This document shows, piece by piece, positions 1 to 6,810 of a DNA stretch of 13,201 bases. Location of the stretch: the NCBI GenBank assembly GCA_051660685.1, contig JBOFQB010000076.1, positions 1 to 13,201 of the forward strand, written 5' to 3'. Source of the stretch: JAVBSX01 sp051660685. Lineage in GTDB: Bacteria > Planctomycetota > Planctomycetia > Pirellulales > Thermoguttaceae. The notes beneath the pieces are model-generated. The model did not search any database, was not told the DNA's origin, and was given only the letters and a program-made list of their open reading frames with translations. Positions within the stretch are counted from its first letter, which is position 1. Each line of letters begins with the position of its first letter. Made by a program: the position numbers and the translations under genes.

Positions 1-85
1 GTTTTTTACCCGTCCAGACGAGTTGTGTCGAACAATCTATTTCCCGGATAATCCTGTTGACGAGGGCACCAGCGCGGGCGCGCAT
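1..85 (-). CDS. Possible start of a gene running off the left edge (very tentative)
   Basis: An ATG at 83-85 on the minus strand opens a frame that stays open for 28 codons to the window edge (begins MRARAGALVNRIIREI). It lies in the same frame as the Rpn-family gene, six codons after that gene's TAA stop. No Shine-Dalgarno sequence precedes the ATG and no family is recognisable from so few residues. It could equally be chance open frame in the 3' flank. No terminator hairpin for the Rpn gene is visible in this stretch. Confidence 0.13.
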   Translation of the reverse strand, partial: MRARAGALVNRIIREIDCSTQLVWTGKK

Positions 86-100
86 TACCAAAACAACATT

Positions 101-1195
101 TTATCCCAACTCCGCTTCAAAATCGGCAAGTGAGGTACAGTCCACTGCATGGGCCGCAAGCGACTGCAAGGCAATCTCGTCGGTTCGGCTGTTCAGTTCT
201 TTGACAATTCGTTTTGGAACCTCCGTCTTAAAACGGGTTTTCAAAATCGTCAAAATGGTTTTTACTTCGCCTCTTGCTTCGCCTCTTGCTTCGCCTCTTG
301 CCTCCAAAACGTCAATCAAATAAACTGGTTTTTCGACTACTGACATGTTATCACCTCGTATTTCGTTAATCGTTTCAATCGTTTTTTCACACTTTTCAGG
401 CGTAAAATGCTTACTACTCGTTATCGCATACCGAAACATTCGCTTCCACGCCTCCAAAAATCGCGAGTCCACCTCAAACTGCGGATACAATTTCTGGTAC
501 GCCTCCAAAAGTCGCTTATCAACGTCTTTCTCAAAAACCCCTTTCATCATCACAAACGACGCATAAAGTTCCACATCGTCCGGCAAGTCCGACTGTGACA
601 TGGGAACAAGGTCAAGGAGCAATGCCGATAATTTCAGCATGAACTGCTCCAAACCGCCCACAACCTGCTGCAATTCCGCCATATCCGTCGGGGCCGAAAA
701 TACCGTTTCACCATGATGCACAATGACAGGCAGCACCATTGGAAACTGAAATTCCGACATTTTTTGCCCCTCAGGAGCCTGCTTGCCCGCTTCTTTTGCC
801 AGTTTGAACTCGCCGTCCCAAATTCGCACGACATATTTCAGCATCTGAAACATCGTGAACCGTTCGCTGCTCGTTTTCAGTTCAATCAGAATGAAAATGG
901 ACAGTATTTTGCCGTTTTTAAGCGGAATTCGGTACAGCACGTCAACAAAATTTTCGCGTAATTCCTCGTCCAAGTAGGAGTCTTTGCAGACCTCCAGATT
1001 TTCGAGATCGAGCGAATCAAGGACGTTTTGTTGTTTGCGGAACATCCACTTAATGACCTCGCGGGCATTTTTCGGGTCCCGAAAGACGCTTTTGTCAAAA
1101 GCGTCATGTTGATACAACTTCCGATCAAACAACGGTTCCGGCGGAATCGGTTGTTCAGACGTTGAATCAGGACTTTGCGGCTTTTTCTTGCGCAT
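101..1195 (-). CDS. Rpn-family recombination-promoting nuclease / putative transposase (PD-(D/E)XK, Transposase_31-like)
   Basis: The 364-residue protein resembles Rpn (YhgA-like) proteins, which are DNA endonucleases linked to RecA-independent recombination and annotated as putative transposases. Visible landmarks are the N-terminal H30-D31 followed by VFRDPKNAREVIKWMF, the nuclease core with D85 (FVDVLY), E105-x-K107 (ILIELK) and a Q117-xxx-Y121 motif, then PVIVHHG near the middle. All expected catalytic residues are present, so it looks intact. A Pro/Ser-rich N-terminal extension (about residues 6-22) precedes the domain. The tail holds three EARG units encoded by a perfect 12-bp tandem repeat, then a Lys/Arg-rich helix. 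The ATG start has no obvious Shine-Dalgarno sequence, but the frame has no better start. The gene is divergent from uvrA. No terminal inverted repeats flank it, so it is probably a free-standing domesticated or selfish nuclease rather than part of an insertion sequence. Family assignment is confident; the biological role is not. Confidence 0.88.
   Translation of the reverse strand: MRKKKPQSPDSTSEQPIPPEPLFDRKLYQHDAFDKSVFRDPKNAREVIKWMFRKQQNVLDSLDLENLEVCKDSYLDEELRENFVDVLYRIPLKNGKILSIFILIELKTSSERFTMFQMLKYVVRIWDGEFKLAKEAGKQAPEGQKMSEFQFPMVLPVIVHHGETVFSAPTDMAELQQVVGGLEQFMLKLSALLLDLVPMSQSDLPDDVELYASFVMMKGVFEKDVDKRLLEAYQKLYPQFEVDSRFLEAWKRMFRYAITSSKHFTPEKCEKTIETINEIRGDNMSVVEKPVYLIDVLEARGEARGEARGEVKTILTILKTRFKTEVPKRIVKELNSRTDEIALQSLAAHAVDCTSLADFEAELG
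265..300. repeat. Perfect 12-bp tandem repeat, 3 copies, inside the Rpn-family gene
   Basis: The unit CTTCGCCTCTTG occurs three times head to tail at 265-276, 277-288 and 289-300 with no mismatch. On the coding (minus) strand it encodes a repeating EARG tetrapeptide. The unit is a multiple of three, so gain or loss of copies would change protein length without shifting the frame. Confidence 0.93.
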
Positions 1196-1221
1196 TTTTA
1201 CGGGTTTGGGCGGAATTCACT

Positions 1222-1251
1222 CTTCTATGCTCTCCAATTTTACCCCGTCAA
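1222..1251 (-). promoter_or_regulatory. Candidate sigma70-type promoter for the Rpn-family gene
   Basis: Read on the minus strand, TTGACG (1246-1251, five of six to the -35 consensus) is followed after 18 bp by TAGAAG (1222-1227, four of six to the -10 consensus). Initiation would fall near 1215, giving a leader of about 20 bases. The -10 box is weak, so this is a candidate only. Confidence 0.33.
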
Positions 1252-1344
1252 ATCCGGTTTGGCAAGACGGTTTTCGGGCGTTCTATTCCCCCGTTGTCGA
1301 CTTTTTCTTCCGGGGTCTCTCTATGTTCCCCGGTTTTTTTCCGC

Positions 1345-1350
1345 TATAAT
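1345..1350 (+). promoter_or_regulatory. Candidate -10 box for uvrA
   Basis: A perfect TATAAT lies 34 bases upstream of the chosen uvrA start. No convincing -35 hexamer sits 16-18 bp upstream, where only a TATGTT-like sequence is found. A transcript starting near 1357 would exclude the upstream part of the open frame, which agrees with starting uvrA at 1385. No LexA-type or other SOS operator was recognised. Confidence 0.42.
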
Positions 1351-1384
1351 CAACCGGATTGTCTGTTTTTTAGGTCCTCTTCGT

Positions 1385-4300
1385 ATGCAGCTGTCACTCC
1401 AACCGATCACACCATCCCGCTCTGCAACCATTCATGTTGAAGGAGCAAGAGTTCACAATCTTCGCAATGTCACGCTTGACATTCCGCGAAACCAACTTGT
1501 TGTCTTAACAGGTTTGAGCGGGTCAGGTAAAAGTTCACTTGCACTTGACACCATTTTTGCAGAAGGTCAACGCCAATACATCGAATCTTTGGCAGTCGGT
1601 TCACGTCTTTTTTTACAACAATGGGAACGACCTGATGTTGACCAGTTGCTCGGACTTCCTCCAACCATTTCCGTCGATCAACGTCGCGGTTCTCATAACC
1701 CGCGCAGTACCGTTGCGACAATCACCGAAGTTTACGATTATCTACGACTGTTGTATGCGAGAGTCGGACAACCTCACTGTTTTCAATGCAATCGCCCAAT
1801 CAGACCTCAGAGTCCTGAGCAGATTATCGAAGAGATTCTGGTGTTGCCCGAAAATTCACGCTGTATGATTCTTGCGCCCGTGATTCGCGGAAAACGGGGC
1901 GAACACAAGGACGTTTTTCGGAGAATCATCAAATCAGGTTTTGTCCGTGTCCGAATCGACGGGGCTCTACTTGATGTTGAACCGGTTCCTGAGTTAAACC
2001 CCAATCAACGACATGATATTGAAGTCGTTGTTGACCGCCTTGTTTTGAAAAACGGAATCCGACCGCGATTGAGTGAGTCGCTCAAATTGGCCTTACAGTT
2101 CGGAGAAGGGGTTGTTGTTTGCGTTTATGAGAAGGAACGGATCGTCAATCCTGACGGAACAACCAAGAGTATCTGGAAAGATGTGTTGTTCAGCACGCTC
2201 CATTCCTGTCCCAAATGTAAAATCAGTTATTCCGAAATCGAACCCCGGACTTTTAGCTTTAATAGTCCTTATGGAGCCTGTCCGTCCTGTTTCGGATTGG
2301 GTGTTCGTGAAGAATTTGACTCTGAACGGGTTTTTCCTGATCCCATTCTTTCGTTGAAAAATGGGGCAATTGCACCTTGGGCATTACTTTCTTCAAGTAC
2401 ACAACGTTTGATTCAATCACATCTCGACAAATTCTGGGCCAAACTCGAGTCTGCCGAAAAATCTTCCGAAAAAACGGCCGGGCAAATGGTTGGGAAAACG
2501 GACGACAAAACGGACGAAAAAATGGTCGGGGAAACGTTGGAGAAACCGTTTGAGGGAGACATAAGGGTTGGACCGAATGTTTGTGAACCGGAAAAAAATG
2601 GACGCAAGACCGAGAACAAGGGGAAAAAATCGGTTTCCCCTTTTGAAAAGTATGAAAAGAACCCTATTTGTCAATTTGACGATTCGGTCCATGATGCTCT
2701 TTATTTTGGCGAAAAGGCAGAAACGGCGGATTCAACAGCCTATCTTTTTCCCGGCATTATTCCTTTGCTGAATGATATTTATGAGAAAATCAAGCACAAA
2801 AAAGAGAAAGACTTGTTGAAACCTTTCCGAGCAACGGTTTCCTGTCCTGAATGTGGGGGGAGCCGACTCCGCGCAGAAGCCCGTTCTGTCACAATTGGTC
2901 AACAGCGAATCTTTGAACTCTGTTCACAGACCATTGCAAACGCCCTTTCGTTTTGCCGGGACCTAGAGTTTCCGAATGTACAAAAAACGATTGCCGAACC
3001 GATTTTGCAGCAAGTTGTTCAACGGCTTGACTTTATGAACCGAATTGGTTTGGGGTATCTGACGCTTGATCGATCTGCCAAAACACTGAGCGGGGGGGAA
3101 CTGCAACGGGTTCGACTTGCAACCGGTCTTGGAAGTGGTCTGGTCGGGGTCTGCTATATTCTGGATGAACCGTCAATCGGGCTGCATCCCCGGGACAATC
3201 AACGGTTGATTGACGCGATTCGATTGCTGCAACGACAGGGAAACAGCGTTTTGGTTGTTGAGCATGATGAGGCGATCATACGAGAAGCGGACTGGTTGAT
3301 TGACATGGGACCGGGAGCGGGTCATTTGGGGGGGCAGGTTGTTGCGCAAGGAACGCCGGAATCGGTTCAGAACAACGCCGAATCAATAACGGGTCGGTAT
3401 TTGGCCGGAAAAGAGCAGATTCCAGTTCCGAAAGTCCGTCGAAAATGGGTCAAATCGAAATCTATTATTCTCGAAGGGGTTACAACGAACAATCTCAAGA
3501 ATGTAACCATTCAGTTTCCCTTAGGAATCTTTGTTTGTGTGACCGGGGTAAGCGGAAGTGGTAAAAGTTCGCTTTTGAATGAAACATTGGTTCCCGCTGT
3601 TATGCGAAGATTGACGGGAGAGGGACCGATTCCCGGACCCCATAAGAGTTTGCGAGGAACAGCCCGAATTGACAAATTGGTTCGGATTGACCAATCGCCG
3701 ATTGGACGATCCCCGCGCAGTAATCCTGCAACGACGATTGGGGTGTTCGACGAAATCCGTAAGGTGTTTGCGTCGACGAAAGATGCCAAACGGTTTGGTT
3801 TCAAATCAGGGCGTTTTAGCTTTAACATTGTAGGTGGTCGTTGCGAAGAATGTCAGGGACAAGGTGTCCAGAAAATCGAAATGCACTTTTTGCCTGATAT
3901 TTTTGCAACCTGTCCTCTCTGTAATGGAAAACGATTTAATCGACAAACACTTTCGATTTTGTACAAGGGGAAATCAATTGCCGATGTTCTGGACATGCAG
4001 ATTGATGAGGCGTCTGAGTTTTTCGGAAATTATCCTGGAATCGTCCGATTGCTTGAAAGTCTAAAACGTGTTGGACTCGGTTATTTGACACTTGGTCAAT
4101 CTTCAACGACACTTTCGGGGGGAGAAGCACAACGGGTCAAATTAGCAGCCGAGTTAGCTCGGGTTGAAACCGGGAATACTCTTTATGTTCTTGACGAACC
4201 GACATCGGGACTGCATATTCATGATGTCAAACAACTTCTTGACGTTCTCTCGACATTGGTCGATCACGGAAATACGGTCCTTGTGATAGAACATAATGTG

Positions 4301-4471
4301 GACGTGATGAAGACAGCGGATTGGATCATTGATTTTGGTCCTGAAGGAGGAGAAAAAGGGGGGGAAGTCGTCGCAAAAGGGACCCCGGAAGAAATTGCCG
4401 CAATCGACGAAAATTATACAGGTCAGGTTCTCAAACGGTATCTTGATATGGAGACAGGAGGTAGGAGATAG
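1385..4471 (+). CDS. uvrA: UvrABC excinuclease subunit A (nucleotide excision repair damage-recognition ATPase)
   Basis: UvrA dimerises, scans DNA for bulky lesions with UvrB and hands the damage to UvrB/UvrC in the cytoplasm. This 1028-residue protein has both ABC ATPase halves. Walker A motifs are at 43-50 (GLSGSGKS) and 721-728 (GVSGSGKS). ABC signatures are at 568 (LSGGELQR) and 910 (LSGGEAQR). Walker B motifs end in LDE at 593-595 and LDE at 936-938. Zinc-module cysteines are at 275/278 with 299/302, a CxxC at 487/490, and 820/823 with 843/846. The open frame extends 70 codons upstream, but homology begins just after the ATG at 1385, so that start was chosen; an AGG about 10 bases upstream is a weak Shine-Dalgarno sequence. 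The usual length is about 940 residues. The excess is mostly a Lys/Glu/Gly-rich insertion at about 355-428. The last residues (ETGGRR) come from purine-rich repeat DNA spanning the stop codon. No uvrB or uvrC is in the window. Confidence 0.97.
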   Translation: MQLSLQPITPSRSATIHVEGARVHNLRNVTLDIPRNQLVVLTGLSGSGKSSLALDTIFAEGQRQYIESLAVGSRLFLQQWERPDVDQLLGLPPTISVDQRRGSHNPRSTVATITEVYDYLRLLYARVGQPHCFQCNRPIRPQSPEQIIEEILVLPENSRCMILAPVIRGKRGEHKDVFRRIIKSGFVRVRIDGALLDVEPVPELNPNQRHDIEVVVDRLVLKNGIRPRLSESLKLALQFGEGVVVCVYEKERIVNPDGTTKSIWKDVLFSTLHSCPKCKISYSEIEPRTFSFNSPYGACPSCFGLGVREEFDSERVFPDPILSLKNGAIAPWALLSSSTQRLIQSHLDKFWAKLESAEKSSEKTAGQMVGKTDDKTDEKMVGETLEKPFEGDIRVGPNVCEPEKNGRKTENKGKKSVSPFEKYEKNPICQFDDSVHDALYFGEKAETADSTAYLFPGIIPLLNDIYEKIKHKKEKDLLKPFRATVSCPECGGSRLRAEARSVTIGQQRIFELCSQTIANALSFCRDLEFPNVQKTIAEPILQQVVQRLDFMNRIGLGYLTLDRSAKTLSGGELQRVRLATGLGSGLVGVCYILDEPSIGLHPRDNQRLIDAIRLLQRQGNSVLVVEHDEAIIREADWLIDMGPGAGHLGGQVVAQGTPESVQNNAESITGRYLAGKEQIPVPKVRRKWVKSKSIILEGVTTNNLKNVTIQFPLGIFVCVTGVSGSGKSSLLNETLVPAVMRRLTGEGPIPGPHKSLRGTARIDKLVRIDQSPIGRSPRSNPATTIGVFDEIRKVFASTKDAKRFGFKSGRFSFNIVGGRCEECQGQGVQKIEMHFLPDIFATCPLCNGKRFNRQTLSILYKGKSIADVLDMQIDEASEFFGNYPGIVRLLESLKRVGLGYLTLGQSSTTLSGGEAQRVKLAAELARVETGNTLYVLDEPTSGLHIHDVKQLLDVLSTLVDHGNTVLVIEHNVDVMKTADWIIDFGPEGGEKGGEVVAKGTPEEIAAIDENYTGQVLKRYLDMETGGRR

Positions 4472-4590
4472 GAGGTAGAATTGAGGCGAATAAAAATTTG
4501 GAGTCCCCAAAAAAGGGAAGGAACCAGTTAACTCGCGAGACACCGTTATCTTTCTGTCTTCCTCTTCTTTCCTCCTACATTCTACCTCCT
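4470..4590. repeat. Perfect 12-bp inverted repeat spanning the uvrA stop codon and its downstream flank
   Basis: AGGAGGTAGAAT at 4470-4481 is the exact reverse complement of ATTCTACCTCCT at 4579-4590, with 97 bases between. The left arm overlaps the last two bases of the uvrA stop codon and is preceded by a related purine-rich motif (GGAGGTAGGAG) at 4457-4467. The arms look like oppositely oriented copies of one short purine-rich repeat family. The spacer is too long and lacks the T-run needed for a terminator. Confidence 0.7.
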
Positions 4591-4653
4591 CACAAAAGCG
4601 AGACGCCGTTATCTTCCTGTCTTCCTTCTTCTTTCGTTCTATTTCTTCAGAAA
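4535..4653. repeat. Imperfect tandem repeat, period 63 bp, two copies
   Basis: Copy 1 starts at 4535 and copy 2 at 4598, both with GCGAGAC(A/G)CCGTTATC. The first 29 bases differ at only two positions; later bases share a T/C-rich composition but drift. The second copy fades out near 4653. The strand is strongly pyrimidine-rich, as in the neighbouring inverted repeat. Confidence 0.78.
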
Positions 4654-4817
4654 CACACACAAATTATTCGATTCGTTGCATCTTTTGCGTCTTTGTGAAA
4701 TTCTTTTCCAAAAAAATACTTTGCAATGCTCAAAAAAAATCTTCACAAAATCGTTTTTTTTCACTTGACTCGTGTATAATAATCGGCTAAGATATGAAGT
4801 AGAAGATGTCAGTGTGA

Positions 4818-4837
4818 TGTCCGTTTTCAAACGGGCA
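4818..4837 (+). other. Small hairpin downstream of an isolated -10-like box
   Basis: TGTCCGTT (4818-4825) pairs with AACGGGCA (4830-4837) around a TTCA tetraloop, giving eight pairs including one G-U. It begins about 38 bases after the TATAAT at 4775-4780. No T-run follows, so it is not an intrinsic terminator. It may be an RNA structural element or chance. Confidence 0.35.
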
Positions 4838-5016
4838 GTTCCTTGAAAAAATCGAGTACCTATTTCTTTCCTTGCTAGTATTCGTCGCGATTCGGTTGCG
4901 TTTCGAGACGAGTCAGGTGTGATTGGTTGTTTTGGGATTTTTTACACTTTTCTGAACCTTTACCGTGTGATGGAGGGCTTGAAGATGTTTCTAGCGCGTT
5001 CAGCACCGTCATTTCA

Positions 5017-5064
5017 GGACGCTCGTTGAGGTTTGGTCTGTTAGGACCAACTCTTGAAGTGTCC
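5017..5064. other. Foldable element (nested stem) in the gene-poor stretch
   Basis: Outer arms GGAC (5017-5020) and GTCC (5061-5064) enclose an internal loop. GAG (5028-5030) then pairs with CTC (5051-5053), and TTGGTC (5033-5038) pairs perfectly with GACCAA (5045-5050) around a six-base loop, with a two-base bulge. The nested pairing suggests a structured RNA or a DNA-binding site, but there is no covariation evidence. Confidence 0.35.
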
Positions 5065-5158
5065 GTTCGTTCCGTTTTGATACTATTTCGCTCAGTTCCA
5101 ACCATTTGTTTCGTTGGACTTTGTGTTGGTTTGTCTCAAAGGAGGTTCAAAGACTCTT

Positions 5159-5257
5159 TTAGTTGTTAATGTTCTTCTGAGGTTGTGTTGTTTCGTTGTT
5201 TGATGTAACACCCCTTTTTAATTCCAATTGCCTTTTGGTTGTTGTTTTTTCCTTCAT
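5159..5257 (-). CDS. Possible 32-residue small protein
   Basis: An ATG at 5255-5257 (minus strand) is preceded by AAAAAGGAG with eight bases of spacing, one of the best ribosome binding sites in the window. The frame runs 32 codons to TAA at 5159-5161. The peptide is hydrophilic, basic at the front (MKEKTTTKRQLELKRG) and rich in Asn, Gln and Thr at the end, with no membrane segment or Cys. It lies about 200 bases downstream of the 427-residue gene on the same strand and could be read from that transcript or its own. No clear promoter or terminator was found. No family is recognised. The evidence is the ribosome binding site and position only, so chance is possible. Confidence 0.35.
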   Translation of the reverse strand: MKEKTTTKRQLELKRGVTSNNETTQPQKNINN

Positions 5258-5421
5258 TAAATAATCTCCTTTTTGTGAAGCGTTCAGCCCTGTTGAAAGT
5301 GAAAGTCAGAGAAGGTGTTTGACGATAAACGGCCGATGATTGCTAAAGAATAGACGTCTCCAATAAGTCCGGCCTGATCAGATATGTCAGATTCTCACAC
5401 CTTTGCGTGCTTCTGTTTTCG

Positions 5422-5443
5422 AGAGGGCTTTTTTTGCGCCTCT
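5422..5443 (-). other. Hairpin just downstream of the 427-residue gene
   Basis: In the minus-strand transcript AGAGG-C-GC pairs with GCCCTCT around a loop of seven A residues, with one bulged C. It starts 14 bases after the stop codon at 5457-5459. The T-run that defines an intrinsic terminator is missing, so it may be a 3' stabilising hairpin or a poor terminator. Confidence 0.3.
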
Positions 5444-5456
5444 ATCCAACAAAAGA

Positions 5457-6740
5457 TTAACTGTCCGTTGTTGAAAACGACTTGAGTAATTCGCTAATAT
5501 TGAAGACATTACCGTTTTTGACAGCACCGAGTTCAAAATCGGCTTCTTCGGACGTATTGTGTGTTCTTGCGGTTGACTCGGGAGAAGTCGGGGAGTTCGA
5601 TTGTGTTGAAACAATCGGGGAACTGTTTGACTGAACCGAACTGTCCAGAAGTTCAAAGTCATCTTCCAGTTCATTCGCCGCAAAAGAATCCTCATCACTC
5701 ACTATCCCGGATTGCTCAACTGTCCCGCTCAACGAAAAATCGTCGGAATCCGCAGAATCCGCCAATCCAAACGTCTCCGATTGACTATTGAGTGTTTGCG
5801 GTTGAGTGATGTCAAACGTGATTTCAAAATCGTCCTCGCGCTCTTCCTGTCCTTGTTGCGTTTGCTCTCCAACCAATTGGGTCGCAACGGGTTGCGCTGT
5901 TTCAACATCGAGATCATCGGTTGACGTTTCAGCGGTTGATTCAATCGGGTTTGCGAGGACGGTTTGGGCGGATTCTGACATACTGAGAATGTTCGGCAGT
6001 TCTTCTATTCCGCGCGCTCGTTGTTCTTCAGCCGGTTCATTCAACTCAAAATGTTCATTGAGAGAGAAAACCTCTTTTTCATCAACAATGTTGGGAAGTG
6101 AGGAAGATCGTTCTGCAACCGGTTCGGCAATTGATTTGGCAATCGGTTTCACCTCATGTTCCTGTTTTGCTGACACAAAGTGAAGAGATTGCGAACTAAA
6201 AGTCGGTTGATGAGGGGACAATGTAACCGGCAATTGTCCGGTTTCAACCGGTTCCAAAGAAACGGTCTCTTTGGAACCGGATTGGATACGACCAAGTTGA
6301 GAATAAAGCGGGGAAGATGTCGGATTGTGGGACGCTAAAACGTCGGGATTGGTTGGAACGGCTCCCAAACCGGGAACAGCGGTTGAAAGTTGGCCGAGTA
6401 ATTGCTGCATTCCAGCAAAAATTTTGCCCCATTGTTCTTCACGTTCGGACCATTTTTTCGACCAACGATCATCGTTTTCCTTGATTCGGTCGCCGAGCAT
6501 TTTTTCCGATTGCAATTGCGGTTCACACTGCGCTAAAGCGGTTTTTGCTTGAACAATCGTCTTTTCGACCTCAACAAGTCGGTCCGTTGCATCTTGGAGC
6601 ATTTGCGCAAAAGACTGAAACAGGGAATGAAACGAATGTAGTTTTTCTTCAGCAGATGCAAGAGAGTTAGCAAGTGACTGAAACGGCAAGGAAACCTGTC
6701 GATTAACGGACTGCTCAGGTGAAAGGGAATCAGTTGACAT
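5457..6740 (-). CDS. Unrecognised coiled-coil protein with acidic, low-complexity tail and repeated DDFEL-type motif
   Basis: No family is recognised in this 427-residue protein. Residues about 25-120 are helical and heptad-like with many Leu, Glu and Lys, and are predicted by eye to be coiled coil. Residues about 125-215 are Pro/Ser/Thr-rich. From about 220 to the end the chain is acidic and apparently disordered, with a recurring short motif: DDFEI (303-307), DDFSL (333-337), DDFEL (360-364) and ADFEL (400-404), plus a related HFEL (230-233). LPNI occurs twice (215 and 248). The last residues (VFNISELLKSF) could form an amphipathic helix. There is no signal peptide or membrane span, so it is probably cytoplasmic, perhaps a scaffold or adaptor; that is inference. 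The frame extends upstream to a TTG at 6785, but the ATG at 6738-6740 is preferred; it has only a loose purine-rich AGGAAAA upstream. The gene is divergent from the 231-residue gene and has a strong promoter candidate. Confidence 0.8.
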   Translation of the reverse strand: MSTDSLSPEQSVNRQVSLPFQSLANSLASAEEKLHSFHSLFQSFAQMLQDATDRLVEVEKTIVQAKTALAQCEPQLQSEKMLGDRIKENDDRWSKKWSEREEQWGKIFAGMQQLLGQLSTAVPGLGAVPTNPDVLASHNPTSSPLYSQLGRIQSGSKETVSLEPVETGQLPVTLSPHQPTFSSQSLHFVSAKQEHEVKPIAKSIAEPVAERSSSLPNIVDEKEVFSLNEHFELNEPAEEQRARGIEELPNILSMSESAQTVLANPIESTAETSTDDLDVETAQPVATQLVGEQTQQGQEEREDDFEITFDITQPQTLNSQSETFGLADSADSDDFSLSGTVEQSGIVSDEDSFAANELEDDFELLDSSVQSNSSPIVSTQSNSPTSPESTARTHNTSEEADFELGAVKNGNVFNISELLKSFSTTDS

Positions 6741-6783
6741 CGTTTTCTGTTTTCCTGTTAAAGCGGACAACGGAAGTCGGTCC

Positions 6784-6802
6784 AAGTCATGCTGTATGAC
6801 TT
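6784..6802. promoter_or_regulatory. Perfect 7-5-7 dyad at the predicted 5' end of the 427-residue gene's transcript
   Basis: AAGTCAT (6784-6790) and ATGACTT (6796-6802) are perfect inverted copies separated by GCTGT. The site starts just downstream of the predicted initiation point (near 6804, minus strand). It could be an operator or a 5' stabilising RNA hairpin. Its centre is 32 bp from that of the dyad at 6816-6834, about three helical turns. Confidence 0.5.
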
Positions 6803-6810
6803 AACGGTAT

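Larger units (their letters stand above)
4472..5158. other. Gene-poor stretch after uvrA with repeats and foldable segments
   Basis: No convincing coding region is visible on either strand; the open frames here have no recognisable protein features or good ribosome binding sites. The stretch starts with purine-rich repeat DNA, then a polypyrimidine-rich 63-bp tandem repeat (from 4535), then A/T-rich DNA around 4690-4760. An isolated TATAAT lies at 4775-4780, followed by a small hairpin at 4818-4837 and a larger foldable element at 5017-5064. No clear intrinsic terminator for uvrA was found. Confidence 0.6.

Noticed and set aside
1175..1384. N-terminal extension of UvrA to the first ATG of the open frame
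   Set aside because: The extension overlaps the start of the divergent Rpn-family gene, contains the likely -10 box and shows no UvrA homology.
4154..4660. 168-codon minus-strand frame over the uvrA 3' end
   Set aside because: Most of it is antisense to conserved UvrA coding sequence, and its N-terminal part is a translation of the 63-bp tandem repeat, giving a duplicated charged peptide.
4765..4780. TTGACT followed by TATAAT as a promoter
   Set aside because: Only four bases separate the two hexamers, so they cannot serve as a -35/-10 pair; the TATAAT is kept only as an isolated box.
4780..5456. tRNA, tmRNA, RNase P RNA or SRP RNA gene in the gene-poor stretch
   Set aside because: None of the conserved sequence landmarks of these RNAs was found on either strand.
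5387..5698. Alternative minus-strand frame continuing past the end of the 427-residue gene, suggesting a frameshift
   Set aside because: The main frame ends with a plausible C-terminus (ISELLKSF then a short tail), and the alternative frame has random-looking Arg/Ser/Leu-rich composition.
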